Source: Methanobrevibacter millerae
GTDB taxonomy: Archaea; Methanobacteriota; Methanobacteria; Methanobacteriales; Methanobacteriaceae
Length of the DNA: 64,000 nucleotides
NCBI RefSeq assembly: GCF_001477655.1
Contig: NZ_CP011266.1
Location: forward strand, 852,001 to 916,000
Reading direction: 5' to 3'
In this document: positions 40,501 through 49,113 of the stretch, in pieces
Position numbering within the stretch: the stretch's first letter is position 1
How the letters are laid out: the number at the start of each line of letters is the position of its first letter
Notes under the pieces: generated by a model
Told to the model about the DNA's origin: nothing
The model's database searches: none
What the model saw: the letters and a program-made list of their open reading frames with translations, nothing else
Program-made: the position numbers and the translations under genes

Positions 40501-40985
40501 GAATATGTTGTTGAATTTAAACCAACTATTGTTAATCCATTCATGGATATTTTTGGAGCATTTAAAAGATATACTGTTGCAAAATTTGTAACTGCATATC
40601 CTCCTTCATCTGTTGTTGCTTTAACTTGACTAGGAATGTTGGAGTTATTAACTCCTGGAGAATTAAATCCTATTAAAGTTGCACCATTTCCATTTATTGT
40701 TATGCTTTTATCTACATATATACAGATGTCTGTATATGTTCCAGATTCAAAATTTAATGTATCTCCATCAGACATGCCATTAATTGTATTTTGTATGGTG
40801 GTACTGTTAGATCCAGCACGTATTGTCTGTTGGGAAGCAGTTTGAATATTGTCATTATAACTTATAGCAAGAGTATTATCTTGTGATGATGTATCATCGG
40901 ATATATCTTCAGCAAATACCATGCTTGAACCCATAAGGACAATAAAAACTATAAAAATTCCTAATAATAATTTTTTACAATCCAT
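37548..40985 (-). CDS. Adhesin-like secreted protein: duplicated beta-helix plus five Ig-like repeats
   Basis: 1145 residues. A signal peptide (MDCKKLLLGIFIVFIVLMGS, cleavage after ~25) is followed by two homologous right-handed parallel beta-helix blocks (about 64-385 and 397-715). Both open with DGDTLNF and DICIYxDK and carry the same RHGTGPNV and GIYLMHSKGH coils. The C-terminal ~430 residues hold five Ig-like repeats of about 80 residues (each with INGV-type and LNINL strands). There is no C-terminal anchor, so it may be secreted or held by other wall components. Adhesin-like proteins of this sort are abundant in gut Methanobrevibacter. Confidence 0.88.
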   Translation of the reverse strand: MDCKKLLLGIFIVFIVLMGSSMVFAEDISDDTSSQDNTLAISYNDNIQTASQQTIRAGSNSTTIQNTINGMSDGDTLNFESGTYTDICIYVDKSITINGNGATLIGFNSPGVNNSNIPSQVKATTDEGGYAVTNFATVYLLNAPKISMNGLTIVGLNSTTYSNAALYISQVNGVNIDSNTIEGSSWGIYMTSSPDGTVTNNKIQNQKTTGFLNFGSARTLIANNTVINAKNHGIDVRHGTGPNVQIINNTVVGSKEGIYLMHSKGHTATQNTLINCTISSITCYGSSEVNLYDNTMRKSRIGVLLGGGYSNITIGENTFQLDNLPFPPTFVYYIASAESDYQSATDDIGVYTDSTLSEDVYSNKTNIPIPKEISIDYNNILTPTGTTYNVSSDATSTDIQTIIDSMKDGDTLNFAENAIYNDICIYTDKNIKIIGNNATLIGYDKLNSENVPEKVRNQSANGGYAVAYYAVLYTLNNTHTVISDLNIISKYPGYNPTKATTTTDEYKTAGIYADASNNLTITGCAIEGASFGIFMQYSGDSIITDNNIHDQYTNGIINFGSPRDIIANNTITNVVNHGIDVRHGTGPNVVVFNNTINGAKEGIYLMHSKGHMVYNNTILNGRISSITAYGSGNEYIFNNTMIGSRIALLLGGGYYNVTIGENEYDLDFLPFPPTFVTYIAFADSQYQSAEDVQGTYSDGAHDSPSYTAPATIIAEDLTSNSTKFNYSSILKDRNGSEIANETLVFEINGESYSAITNSKGIATINVILPNGNYTAVVSFAGNDKIGKKTEQSTISVNSPNAVELTAPEIEMYYKNGTKFIITLTSNGTGIANESVIISINGVNNTRTTNENGTINMNINLNSGEYDTVVYYEGNDKYDPAKVNSKITVLSTVYGNDITKIFKNGTQYYATFLDNQGNPLAAGTTVTFNINGVGYKRQINGSEGKAKLNINLNQGKYVITAINPETKEMGSNNITVLSKITENNDLIKYYRNNSQYVVKVLDDEGNPVGANQTVTFNINGVMYERKTNESGYAKLNINLPPDDYVITASYDGCNVANNITVLPVLSAGDVDMKYRDGTKFVAKLVDGNGNPFANQTIGFNINGVFYNRITNENGEARLNINLMAGEYIITSSYNGCNIANTIKITA

Positions 40986-41242
40986 ATTATTCCTCGATTT
41001 ATATATTATTAAATGTAGAAAAAATTAATTCGATATACATTTAATGTAATATTGTATATTAGAAATTGCTTAAATATATTTTCATAACTATGTTATATTC
41101 TTTATTTTTTCAAAACAAGTGTTATATATTCTTATTTTTTAAAAATTTTCAATAAACTTTATATTGCATAACGATAAATAAAATTAAGTGTAAATCAGTT
41201 AAATTGTTATGATTTAAAATACATATCGAGAGTAGATTTTGA
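40986..41242. promoter_or_regulatory. Divergent promoter region of the two adhesin-like genes
   Basis: 257 bp, very AT-rich. Two oppositely oriented copies of a YTCGATATR motif (41029-41038 and 41222-41231) sit near its ends. The same motif recurs upstream of modA. Individual TATA boxes cannot be singled out with confidence. Confidence 0.45.
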
Positions 41243-43066
41243 ATGAATATAAAAAAAGTTAACATTGTTTTTAAATTTTTTATAATTTGCCTATTTGCTT
41301 TATTTTTAGTTTCAACTGTATCTGCAAATTATGAAGTTGTTAATACTAATTTCAGTGATGGAAATAGTTATATTGTAACTTCTGATTTATCAAATGATGA
41401 AATTCAAAGCATGTTTGATAATGCAAATAATGGCGATACATTTCAATTTACTTCTAAAGATTATGATAATATTTCATTGATTGTCAATAAACAACTAAAT
41501 CTTCTTTCAAGTAAAAATAGTACAATTAATGTTGCATCATCTTTGAGTGAAAATGCTAAAAGTTTGGGGATAGGTAATACTTTCGGATTCTATTTTACTC
41601 AAAACAGTTCTGGTAGTATATTATCTGGATTTAATATAATAGCTACTTCTGCTGATTATGCTGTAGTCTTAGATAAGTCATCTAATACAATTATTGAAAA
41701 TAATATAATTTCTGAAGCGTTAAATAATGTTTTAGTCAGAAATGTTAGTGATGTTCAAATAAAGAATAATTATATTCATAATGCTTCTAAAAACAGTATT
41801 CAGGTTCAAGATATCAATAATATTTTAATATTTAATAATACTGTTTGCTTTAATGGAAGGTCAGGAATTGAAACATCTAACATGATAAATTCTTTAATTA
41901 GTTGGAATGAAGTTTATTCTAATGAATTTAATGGAATTTCAATATATAACGAATCTTTTAATAACAATGTTTCCTATAATCATGTCTATGAGAATACAAA
42001 TGGGATTTATTTAAATGCCCACTCATTGGGTGATAAGTTCTTATATAATACATTAGAATATAATCGTATGGATCCTGATTCTGAATTGGGTGGTTTTGAA
42101 ACTGGAAATGGATTTTTATTTGGTGAAGAGTTTGAAAGTAACAGAAAACAACTTCCTGATATTTCATACAATGCATTAATGCACAATGAGAATTTCCAGG
42201 CAAAAAACAATCCCTCAAAAGAACAATTTAAGTTAGGGCCAAATTATTTTGATTCGAATGATGGTGAACATACATTCATATGTCCGATGCTTCTTGCTAA
42301 AATATTAAAAATGGATTTTTCATCAGTTTCCAATGGTATTGGTATACAAATTTATGAAGATGGACAGCCTGTCAATGATTTTGCATTCTTTGACCAAAAG
42401 ATTTCTATAGATGGTAAGGAATATAGTGTAGAAATACAGAATGGTAAAGGGTTTGTGGAAATTGATTCAAGTCAAAGTCATGAGGTTGAAATCAAACATG
42501 GTGAAAAAGTACCTGATTATCGTAAAGAAACTGTAGAAAAATACACTCCTTCTTCTGATGATAACAAAGGTTCTTCATCTGGAAGTTCTGGAAATGAAAA
42601 AGGTTCAGGTTCTGGAAGTGGATCTTCTTCAGGTTCTGGTTCTGGTAGCGGTTCATCTAATTCAACGACTAGTTCAAATGATGGTAACCAAGGATCTTCT
42701 TCAAACAGTAATGGAAATGCTAATGCAAATACCCATTCAAATAGCAGTACTGTATCCAATAATCGGGGTCAAGTTATTGCTAATTATGGTACTAATAGCT
42801 CAGATATTTTATCTGAATCTGAATCTCAAACTGGTGAAGAAGAACAGTCTCAGGGACAGGAAAATGCTGCAGAGTCTGGAAGTATTGATTCTGGAGAATC
42901 ATCTTCTCCAGGTGATTCACAAAATGAAGGAAAAGTATATGAATTGGATTCTGTTAGTAAAAAAGCTAATCCTTTGCAGGACAATTCAATAGTGATTGTA
43001 TTGGCCATTGGATTTTTGGTTGGAATCTTTGTCTATGGGTACAGACGTAAAAATGAGTTCGATTAA
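41243..43066 (+). CDS. Adhesin-like membrane-anchored beta-helix protein
   Basis: 607 residues. Signal peptide (cleavage after ~30), a NosD-like parallel beta-helix region (about 55-310, repeated NxIxxN coils such as NTIIENNIISEALNNVLV), a globular stretch to ~430, a low-complexity Ser/Gly/Asn/Gln/Glu linker (~432-569), and one C-terminal helix (IVIVLAIGFLVGIFVYG) with a basic tail. The linker would span the pseudomurein wall. It is divergent from the larger adhesin and probably shares regulation. The ligand is unknown. Confidence 0.85.
   Translation: MNIKKVNIVFKFFIICLFALFLVSTVSANYEVVNTNFSDGNSYIVTSDLSNDEIQSMFDNANNGDTFQFTSKDYDNISLIVNKQLNLLSSKNSTINVASSLSENAKSLGIGNTFGFYFTQNSSGSILSGFNIIATSADYAVVLDKSSNTIIENNIISEALNNVLVRNVSDVQIKNNYIHNASKNSIQVQDINNILIFNNTVCFNGRSGIETSNMINSLISWNEVYSNEFNGISIYNESFNNNVSYNHVYENTNGIYLNAHSLGDKFLYNTLEYNRMDPDSELGGFETGNGFLFGEEFESNRKQLPDISYNALMHNENFQAKNNPSKEQFKLGPNYFDSNDGEHTFICPMLLAKILKMDFSSVSNGIGIQIYEDGQPVNDFAFFDQKISIDGKEYSVEIQNGKGFVEIDSSQSHEVEIKHGEKVPDYRKETVEKYTPSSDDNKGSSSGSSGNEKGSGSGSGSSSGSGSGSGSSNSTTSSNDGNQGSSSNSNGNANANTHSNSSTVSNNRGQVIANYGTNSSDILSESESQTGEEEQSQGQENAAESGSIDSGESSSPGDSQNEGKVYELDSVSKKANPLQDNSIVIVLAIGFLVGIFVYGYRRKNEFD
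42555..42760 (+). repeat. Low-complexity Ser-Gly coding repeat
   Basis: Repeated GGTTCTGG/TCTTCA-like units encode SGSG/SSGS runs in the wall-spanning linker of the adhesin-like protein. Such tracts are prone to length variation. Confidence 0.7.
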
Positions 43067-43116
43067 AATTTAAACTCTTTTTTTATTTTTTTATACTAGT
43101 TTTTACATATTATAAT

Positions 43117-43518
43117 ATGATGTCATATAAAAAACTAATTTTAAATACAAATAAAAATTTTGAAATTATTGATATCACATCAATGATAAATCAGGAAATT
43201 GATATTGATTCTGGTATTGTTAATGTTTTTTCCAAACATTCTACTTCAGCTATTGTTGTCAATGAAAATGAAAGTGGTCTTTTGGCAGATTTGGAATTGA
43301 TGCTGTCAGATTTAGTTTCAGATAAATACTCCTGGAAGCATGATAATATAGATAACAATGCAAAGTCTCACTTAAAATCATTTTTGTTATCTTCTAGTGA
43401 AACGATACCTATTACTCATGGTCAACTTGATTTAGGAACTTGGCAATCAGTATTTTTCATAGAACTTGATGGGCCAAGAAAAAATAGAACAGTTAATTTA
43501 AAATTCATCAGTGATTAA
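43117..43518 (+). CDS. YjbQ/UPF0047 family protein
   Basis: 133 residues, single-domain. Family signatures are HSTSAIVVNENE near the N-terminus and THGQLDLGTWQSVFFIELDGPR at the C-terminus (seen as HGQLDLGTWQ and ELDGPR), with conserved His residues. Some members have weak thiamine-phosphate synthase activity, but the physiological role is unsettled. Two adjacent ATG codons (43117, 43120), with no clear Shine-Dalgarno. Confidence 0.88.
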   Translation: MMSYKKLILNTNKNFEIIDITSMINQEIDIDSGIVNVFSKHSTSAIVVNENESGLLADLELMLSDLVSDKYSWKHDNIDNNAKSHLKSFLLSSSETIPITHGQLDLGTWQSVFFIELDGPRKNRTVNLKFISD

Positions 43519-43519
43519 A

Positions 43520-43666
43520 ATGAAAAGATGGGTGATAATTTTAATACTTATTATATTAATTATTATAATTTCAATAGTTTTAAGTAATTTACCATTTGAT
43601 GTTACACCAAATAACAATATTAGTTATCAAGAGATGGATGTACAAATGAGAAAATTGTGGTATTAA
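43520..43666 (+). CDS. 48-residue single-pass membrane peptide
   Basis: Begins 1 nt after the YjbQ stop with GTGAT 5 nt before the ATG, a typical Shine-Dalgarno here. Translation: a basic start MKRW, a long Ile/Leu/Val helix (residues 4-22), then a short polar tail ending RKLWY. The tight coupling and the hydrophobic helix support a real small gene. Function unknown. Confidence 0.6.
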   Translation: MKRWVIILILIILIIIISIVLSNLPFDVTPNNNISYQEMDVQMRKLWY

Positions 43667-43671
43667 AAGAA

Positions 43672-44709
43672 TTATTCCTCTAGTAATAGAATATCTTCAG
43701 GATTAATTTTCAGATACTTTGGAATTTCAAAGTCATGATTATGCATTTGCTTTTCAATTTTCCACCATAAACCATTTTCCAAAGTTATTTCCCATTCAAA
43801 AGGCATTTCTAATTTAGTTGCATTTGTAGTGTTGATGGAATTGACATCATCTTTTTCACCAGGTTTAAAATCATGTGCTCTTATTCCAACATGTGTGATG
43901 TTTGGTGTAATTTTTTTAGATACTTCAAATGTTGTTTCCCAATCTAGGGATTTAAAGTGATGTTCATCAATAATTTCTATTTTAGAAATATTTTTACATC
44001 CAGTAAGCCTTGCGACTTCAACTTTTTTAGGATCTTCAAATATTTCATGGGTTTCTCCTCTTGCTATGATTTTTCCCTGATCCAAGATTAAAAGTTCATC
44101 GCAAAATTGGAATGCCTCATCACGGTCATGTGTAACCAAAATGGAAAATCCGTAAAAATCTTTTAGCATATTTACAAGTTCAATACGTAATTGCTCTTTT
44201 AAATAAGTGTCAAGAGCACTGAACGGTTCATCAAATAAAATAACATCAGGACCATAGGCTAATATACGAGCCAATGCCACTCTTTGCTGCTGGCCTCCAG
44301 ACAATTGTCTTGGATACCTTTTCTCCAATCCTTCTAAATGAAAACGTTTTATCATTTCTGAAACGATTTTCCTATCATCATTTTTGGACAGTCCAATAGC
44401 AACATTTTCTTCTACTGTCATATTTGGAAATAGTGCATAATTTTGAAATAAGTAACCTACATTTCTTTTTTGAGGTTTTAGATTGATTTTACTATCCGAA
44501 TCAAAGTAAACTGTTTCTTCATCCATAGTTAAACTTACAATACCTTTATCGGGGTCTACAATTCCTGCAATAGATTTCAATGTCATACTTTTCCCACAAC
44601 CAGAAGGACCGAGAATACCCAAACACCCTTTTTTCAATTCAAAATCAACATCTAAGTCAAATTCTTTAAGTTTCTTTTGGATGTTTACTTTCAATAATCT
44701 ATTGCTCAT
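43672..44709 (-). CDS. modC: Molybdate/tungstate ABC importer ATP-binding protein
   Basis: 345 residues from the ATG at 44709 (GGGGATT upstream; an in-frame TTG at 44715 is less likely). Walker A GPSGCGKS, signature LSGGQQQR, Walker B ILFDEPFSALD and switch His VTHDRDEA. The C-terminal ~110 residues form a regulatory TOBE-like domain (VGIRAHDFKPGE). Third gene of modABC. Molybdenum or tungsten is needed for formylmethanofuran dehydrogenase, the first enzyme of methanogenesis. Confidence 0.92.
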   Translation of the reverse strand: MSNRLLKVNIQKKLKEFDLDVDFELKKGCLGILGPSGCGKSMTLKSIAGIVDPDKGIVSLTMDEETVYFDSDSKINLKPQKRNVGYLFQNYALFPNMTVEENVAIGLSKNDDRKIVSEMIKRFHLEGLEKRYPRQLSGGQQQRVALARILAYGPDVILFDEPFSALDTYLKEQLRIELVNMLKDFYGFSILVTHDRDEAFQFCDELLILDQGKIIARGETHEIFEDPKKVEVARLTGCKNISKIEIIDEHHFKSLDWETTFEVSKKITPNITHVGIRAHDFKPGEKDDVNSINTTNATKLEMPFEWEITLENGLWWKIEKQMHNHDFEIPKYLKINPEDILLLEE

Positions 44710-44780
44710 AGCCAATCCCCTATAATATTTAAAAAATGATATTTATTAAAAAATTTATTTCTATTAGTATAAATAGTAAA

Positions 44781-45455
44781 TTATTTCCATTGCTTTTCTT
44801 TCCGTATAGTAACATAGTCCATAATAAAAATAACAAAGAATGATATTATAACAATGAAAATTACATAATGGAATGCTTCCCCCATATTTCCCGCAGCCAC
44901 TTCTGAATAAACTGCCATAGGGAGAGTTCTGGTCTGTCCTGCTATATTACCTGCAATCATTGCTGTAGCACCGAATTCACCTAAACCACGAGCATAGGCA
45001 AGAATTCCTCCACTGATAATTCCCGGCAAGGCATTTGCAAATAGAACTTTCCAGAAAATTTTCCACTCGGACATACCTAATGTACGTCCAGCATCCAACA
45101 AGTTTGAATCAACTTGTTCAAATGCTCCTCGAGCAGAACGGTACATTAAAGGAAAAGACATGACGACAGCTGCAATTACTGTTGCAGTCCATGAAAATGC
45201 TATTTTCACAGTAAAAAAGTCTAAAAAAAACTTTCCTATTGGTCCTCTAACCCCAAAAATATACAATAAAAAGAACCCTACTACAGTAGGGGGCAATACA
45301 AGAGGTAGTGTAAAAACACCATCAAGTACAATTTTCACTGTATCATTTTTAATCTTAATGAGAATCCAAGCAACAATCAAACCTAAAAAGAAGGTTACTA
45401 AAATTGATAAGCTTGCAGTTTTCATTGATATGAAAATGGGAGACCAATCTGTCAT
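44781..45455 (-). CDS. modB: Molybdate/tungstate ABC importer permease
   Basis: 224 residues, five to six helices. LPLVLPPTVVGFFLLY and the EAA loop DAGRTLGMSEWKIFWKVLFA are typical of ModB. Between modA (56 nt upstream) and modC (71 nt downstream) on the same strand. Confidence 0.93.
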   Translation of the reverse strand: MTDWSPIFISMKTASLSILVTFFLGLIVAWILIKIKNDTVKIVLDGVFTLPLVLPPTVVGFFLLYIFGVRGPIGKFFLDFFTVKIAFSWTATVIAAVVMSFPLMYRSARGAFEQVDSNLLDAGRTLGMSEWKIFWKVLFANALPGIISGGILAYARGLGEFGATAMIAGNIAGQTRTLPMAVYSEVAAGNMGEAFHYVIFIVIISFFVIFIMDYVTIRKEKQWK

Positions 45456-45511
45456 GTCTTTATCACCTTTAATCTATTACTAATTATTTACATAATTAAT
45501 AATTTATAAAT

Positions 45512-46339
45512 TTATTTTTCGTGAATAGTAAATCCATATTCAACGAAGACATCTTTAGCTTCTTTGGTTTTTAAAAATTCCATAAATGCTTTTGCAGCTT
45601 CTGGATGTTTAGGATTTTTAAGTTCAGCTACTGGATAAATTACTGGAGTTTTTAAAGATCCTTCAGGAGCTTCACAAACTACTTTAACTTTATCATTTGA
45701 TTTAGCATCAGTAGCATATACAATACCGCAGTCTGCAGATCCTTCAGCTACTTGGTTTAATACAGCGGTTACACTGGTACCTAAGGACATTTTAGATTCT
45801 GTAGCGTTCCAAATACCTAAATTGGTTAATACTTCTTTACCGTATTGTCCTGCAGGAACGGATGCAGGGTCACCAATAGCAATGGTACCGTTTACTTTTT
45901 TCAAATCATCAAATGATGAGATGTTAGCACTTGAGTCTTTTGGTACAATTAAAACAACTTTATTTTCTAAAAATTGAACATTGGTGTCATTATTAATTAA
46001 ACTTTTATTTGCTAAAGCATTCATCTGTTTGTTTGCAGCAGACATGAAAACATCTGCTTCTAATCCGTTTTCAATTTGAGATTGTAAATCCCCACTTGAT
46101 GCGTAAGTAGGTGTAACTTTCACACCAGGATATTTTTGTTCAAACATTGGAATTAACTTTTCATCATATACATTTTTTAAACTAGCTGCAGCTGCTAGGT
46201 TAACTTCTTGTCCTGTTAAGTTAGAATTGGAACTGTTATTTCCACCTAAAAAGTCAAATAGGCCAGCAGAACAAGCACCTACACCGACAATTGCTACTAT
46301 AAAGATAGCAGCGATAATTAATATGTTTCTAGACTTCAT
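45512..46339 (-). CDS. modA: Molybdate/tungstate-binding lipoprotein
   Basis: 275 residues. N-terminal hydrophobic signal ending in a lipobox-like VGAC (Cys23), Asn/Ser-rich linker, then the ModA fold: LAAAASLKNVYDE, YASSGDLQSQIENG, ADVFMSAANKQM, IGDPASVPAGQYGKEVL, DCGIVYATDA. These carry the oxyanion-binding Ser residues. Strong AAAGGAGG Shine-Dalgarno. First gene of modABC. Confidence 0.94.
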   Translation of the reverse strand: MKSRNILIIAAIFIVAIVGVGACSAGLFDFLGGNNSSNSNLTGQEVNLAAAASLKNVYDEKLIPMFEQKYPGVKVTPTYASSGDLQSQIENGLEADVFMSAANKQMNALANKSLINNDTNVQFLENKVVLIVPKDSSANISSFDDLKKVNGTIAIGDPASVPAGQYGKEVLTNLGIWNATESKMSLGTSVTAVLNQVAEGSADCGIVYATDAKSNDKVKVVCEAPEGSLKTPVIYPVAELKNPKHPEAAKAFMEFLKTKEAKDVFVEYGFTIHEK

Positions 46340-46951
46340 AATAATCCTCCTTTAATATAACTAATGCTATTAAGATTAAATAAATAATAAAGATTAGCAG
46401 GAATGTGTTAAAAGTGTCTTTTTATTTTATTATACTTACTTATCAAAGTGACATCTCAGTATAACATGAAAATTATTGTTCAATTTTTTTTCCCGTTATT
46501 TTACAATCTCAAATTATTAATTTAATTTATTTAGATTAGTTAATATATGATTTAAAAAAAAGATATATAAAGTTTTTCATATCGAATAAAACTTTTAAAT
46601 TGAATTTTTTTAGGGTTATCTTAACATTTAAATTTCGATATGATTTTTTTAATTTTAAAAAATTTGATATTATAATGGATAATTTAATTTTTAATGGATA
46701 ATATAGTTGAATTTAAGATAAATACTCTGAATTTAGTAATGTTAAAGTTAATGTTCAACGAAAAATAATAAGCAATTCTTTTATATGTAACTGATTATTT
46801 ATTTTAATTTTTGATGTGTTATGAATAGATTTTTCTATTGGGTGGGTGTTTAAAATGAGATTTAAATTTTTCATTCTCGATATGAAGTTTTGTTAATATA
46901 TGGTGTGTGTAAGAGTATTTAAAAAAATATAAAATAAGGATGGTATGGTTA
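46340..46951. other. 612-bp intergenic region upstream of modA
   Basis: Holds the modA promoter (TATA-like TATAATAAAATA on the minus strand near 46425) and three copies of a YTCGATATGA motif (46577-46586 reverse, 46634-46643, 46876-46885). Two tiny plus-strand ORFs (46821-46853 and 46855-46896) follow GGTG-like sites but are too short to support. No RNA gene is recognised. Confidence 0.5.
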
Positions 46952-48613
46952 TTATTCCCTGTTGAGGAATTCAATTTCAAAGGCAATTACAGGATACTCT
47001 AATGTGAAGTTGGTAATTACTTCTGGTGAAATTTCACCAAAGAATCCTTCAATACTGCCGTTTTCAGATTCACCTATTAAATCAGCAGCTCTACCGTAAA
47101 TGAATGTTGGATTTTCACTGTCTGAAATTTCCATTGAATAGCCTAAATTGGAAACAACGCTTGTCACGACAGATTTAATTTCAGTAAAGTTTGCAGTTGA
47201 GTGACAGATTAGTCCGGCTAATTTTTTGGAAGGTCTGATTTTATTTTCAGTAGTTTCATCCATGTATAGAACATCACCGATTTCAAATATTTTTTGTGGC
47301 AAGTCTTCATGTTTGTTGTCTTCTAAAAATTCCATTAAACTGTTAATTAAGCTAGTACGAATCATTGTTCTGTCAATTGTTATTGGCCTTGCAACCTGAA
47401 CGTGATCCTGTTCAGCTTGTTTCATGAATTCATAATGGGATTCTTCATTAGTAAGCATTAAACTCATGACTTCCTGGAAGCCTAAACCTACCATTACTTC
47501 ACGAATTGTACTTTCTGATTTAAACCAGTCATTTTCATAAGCTACTGTATTGATGTCAGGTAATTCAGCTTCAATTGAATTAATTCTGTATTGAACAGCG
47601 ATATTTTCAACAACATCAACTTCATGCAATATGTCAACCCTATATGCGGGAACATAAACTTTCAATTCATTGTCGTTTAAGATTTCAGCATTAAAACGAG
47701 CTTTAAACAATAATTCTCTGATTTCTTCTGCATTTAAGTTGATTCCACCAATCAATTCATTTGCAGTATCAACATGAACATTGATTTCTTGTGGGGTTAA
47801 ATCCGGACTGACAACAGTTTTGTCTGAGTATTTAACTTCCATGGTTTTTATTTTTCCACCAACTTCTGCAAATGAGCAGCATATAATATTCAATGCCTGG
47901 TTAACTGCTCGCTCATCAGTACCTGTTACGTCAACGATAATGTTTTTTGTATCTTCTTTGATTTTGGTTAATTCTCCGTTAATAATTGGAGGCATTGATA
48001 ATATGTTATCATCACAATCTAGGATTAATGGGTATTTATCGAAATCTTCGATTAAATGAGCATAATCCTTACCTTTTTCATGTTCAGTTAGAATTTCTTC
48101 TGGAGTCATTGGAGTATCTTTTTCTAAAGGCACAAAGGAATTTTCCTGTTTTGGTGTTGCAATGTATTTGAATGGAGCTTTTACAACATCTGCATTGTGA
48201 ATACCTATAGCCACTTTTTTTCTGTCTCTTCCAATTACCCAGTGAAGGTTTTCCTGGAAATCCATGATGTATTTAAGCTTGTCTCCGGTAAAGTCAACAT
48301 CATCAATTTTTGCAAAGGCTATGTATGGTCTGATTTCTGCCACATCATCTTCCACGACAACGCTTTCACCAGATTCCGCAATTTCATATTTTGGAAGACC
48401 TACTTCTTGGCCTATAAAACCTTTAAAAGATCTAGCTACTCCTTCAACAGATAAATTGTCCGGACGATTAGGGAAGAATTCAACTTTTATTTCCTCATCA
48501 TCAAAGTCCTCTATGTCACTGGACATCATAGGCAATGTGTCTATTAATTCATCTTTCTCCATATCTATTCCTAAATCTTTTAAATCCTGATATTTGAATG
48601 TTATAACTGGCAT
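46952..48613 (-). CDS. pheT: Phenylalanyl-tRNA synthetase beta subunit, archaeal type
   Basis: 553 residues, the shorter archaeal/eukaryotic beta chain. [17 protein letters not shown] at the N-terminus, B3/B4 and B5 domains, and the catalytic-like core ([21 protein letters not shown]). GGAG lies 10 nt before the ATG. The alpha subunit gene is not in the window, so it must be elsewhere. Confidence 0.95.
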   Translation of the reverse strand: MPVITFKYQDLKDLGIDMEKDELIDTLPMMSSDIEDFDDEEIKVEFFPNRPDNLSVEGVARSFKGFIGQEVGLPKYEIAESGESVVVEDDVAEIRPYIAFAKIDDVDFTGDKLKYIMDFQENLHWVIGRDRKKVAIGIHNADVVKAPFKYIATPKQENSFVPLEKDTPMTPEEILTEHEKGKDYAHLIEDFDKYPLILDCDDNILSMPPIINGELTKIKEDTKNIIVDVTGTDERAVNQALNIICCSFAEVGGKIKTMEVKYSDKTVVSPDLTPQEINVHVDTANELIGGINLNAEEIRELLFKARFNAEILNDNELKVYVPAYRVDILHEVDVVENIAVQYRINSIEAELPDINTVAYENDWFKSESTIREVMVGLGFQEVMSLMLTNEESHYEFMKQAEQDHVQVARPITIDRTMIRTSLINSLMEFLEDNKHEDLPQKIFEIGDVLYMDETTENKIRPSKKLAGLICHSTANFTEIKSVVTSVVSNLGYSMEISDSENPTFIYGRAADLIGESENGSIEGFFGEISPEVITNFTLEYPVIAFEIEFLNRE

Positions 48614-48637
48614 TTAAGTATACTCCATATAATTTAT

Positions 48638-48997
48638 TTATAATCCATATATTAACATAAAAACTACTGATTCAATAATAAAATGCAATGCTCTGTGTTC
48701 CAACTCGCCCATATGGCCAATCAAAACAGTATGGCTGACATCTATTACAAAATGAGTTAGGGCTGCTAAAAGTCCTATCGTCGGTGATAGGAATACTATG
48801 GACAATATGACAAAGTGAAATGCTGCTTCCATCAGTTCATGGATTACCCAAGTTTTCCAAGGTGAGTAATCAACTGAATGGTAAATTAATCCACCTAAAA
48901 TAACATAGAAGTCATTTAAAACTTTCCACATTAATTGTGTGTGTAATATATCGCTTATAGCTAAAAAAATTGCAACATAAAACCATATTAATTCCAT
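48638..48997 (-). CDS. Hypothetical four-helix membrane protein
   Basis: 119 residues, about four hydrophobic helices with several conserved-looking His residues in or near them (IYHSVDYSPW, HELMEAAFHF, THFVIDVSHT, GHMGELEHRALHF). The His/Asp pattern could bind a metal. AAAGGA Shine-Dalgarno. It lies 24 nt upstream of pheT and may be co-transcribed. Not recognised. Confidence 0.65.
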   Translation of the reverse strand: MELIWFYVAIFLAISDILHTQLMWKVLNDFYVILGGLIYHSVDYSPWKTWVIHELMEAAFHFVILSIVFLSPTIGLLAALTHFVIDVSHTVLIGHMGELEHRALHFIIESVVFMLIYGL

Positions 48998-49113
48998 TAT
49001 TCAACAGTCCTTTAAAGATTGATAATATAATTATTTATGAATATTTTATATAATATAATTATCTATTATTCATATATTTTTAAATAGAATATTGGATTAT
49101 AATAATTATTAAT

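Noticed and set aside
42517-42759. Antisense ORF rich in Glu/Pro/Leu opposite the adhesin linker
   Set aside because: It is the complement of a low-complexity Ser-Gly tract; no start signal and no family resemblance.
42555-42760. Possible CRISPR-like or satellite repeat
   Set aside because: It is in-frame Ser/Gly coding low complexity inside the adhesin-like gene, without spacers.
46821-46896. Two tiny plus-strand ORFs (10 and 13 codons) behind GGTG-like sites upstream of modA
   Set aside because: Too short, no conservation evidence, and in an AT-rich region where such ORFs arise by chance.
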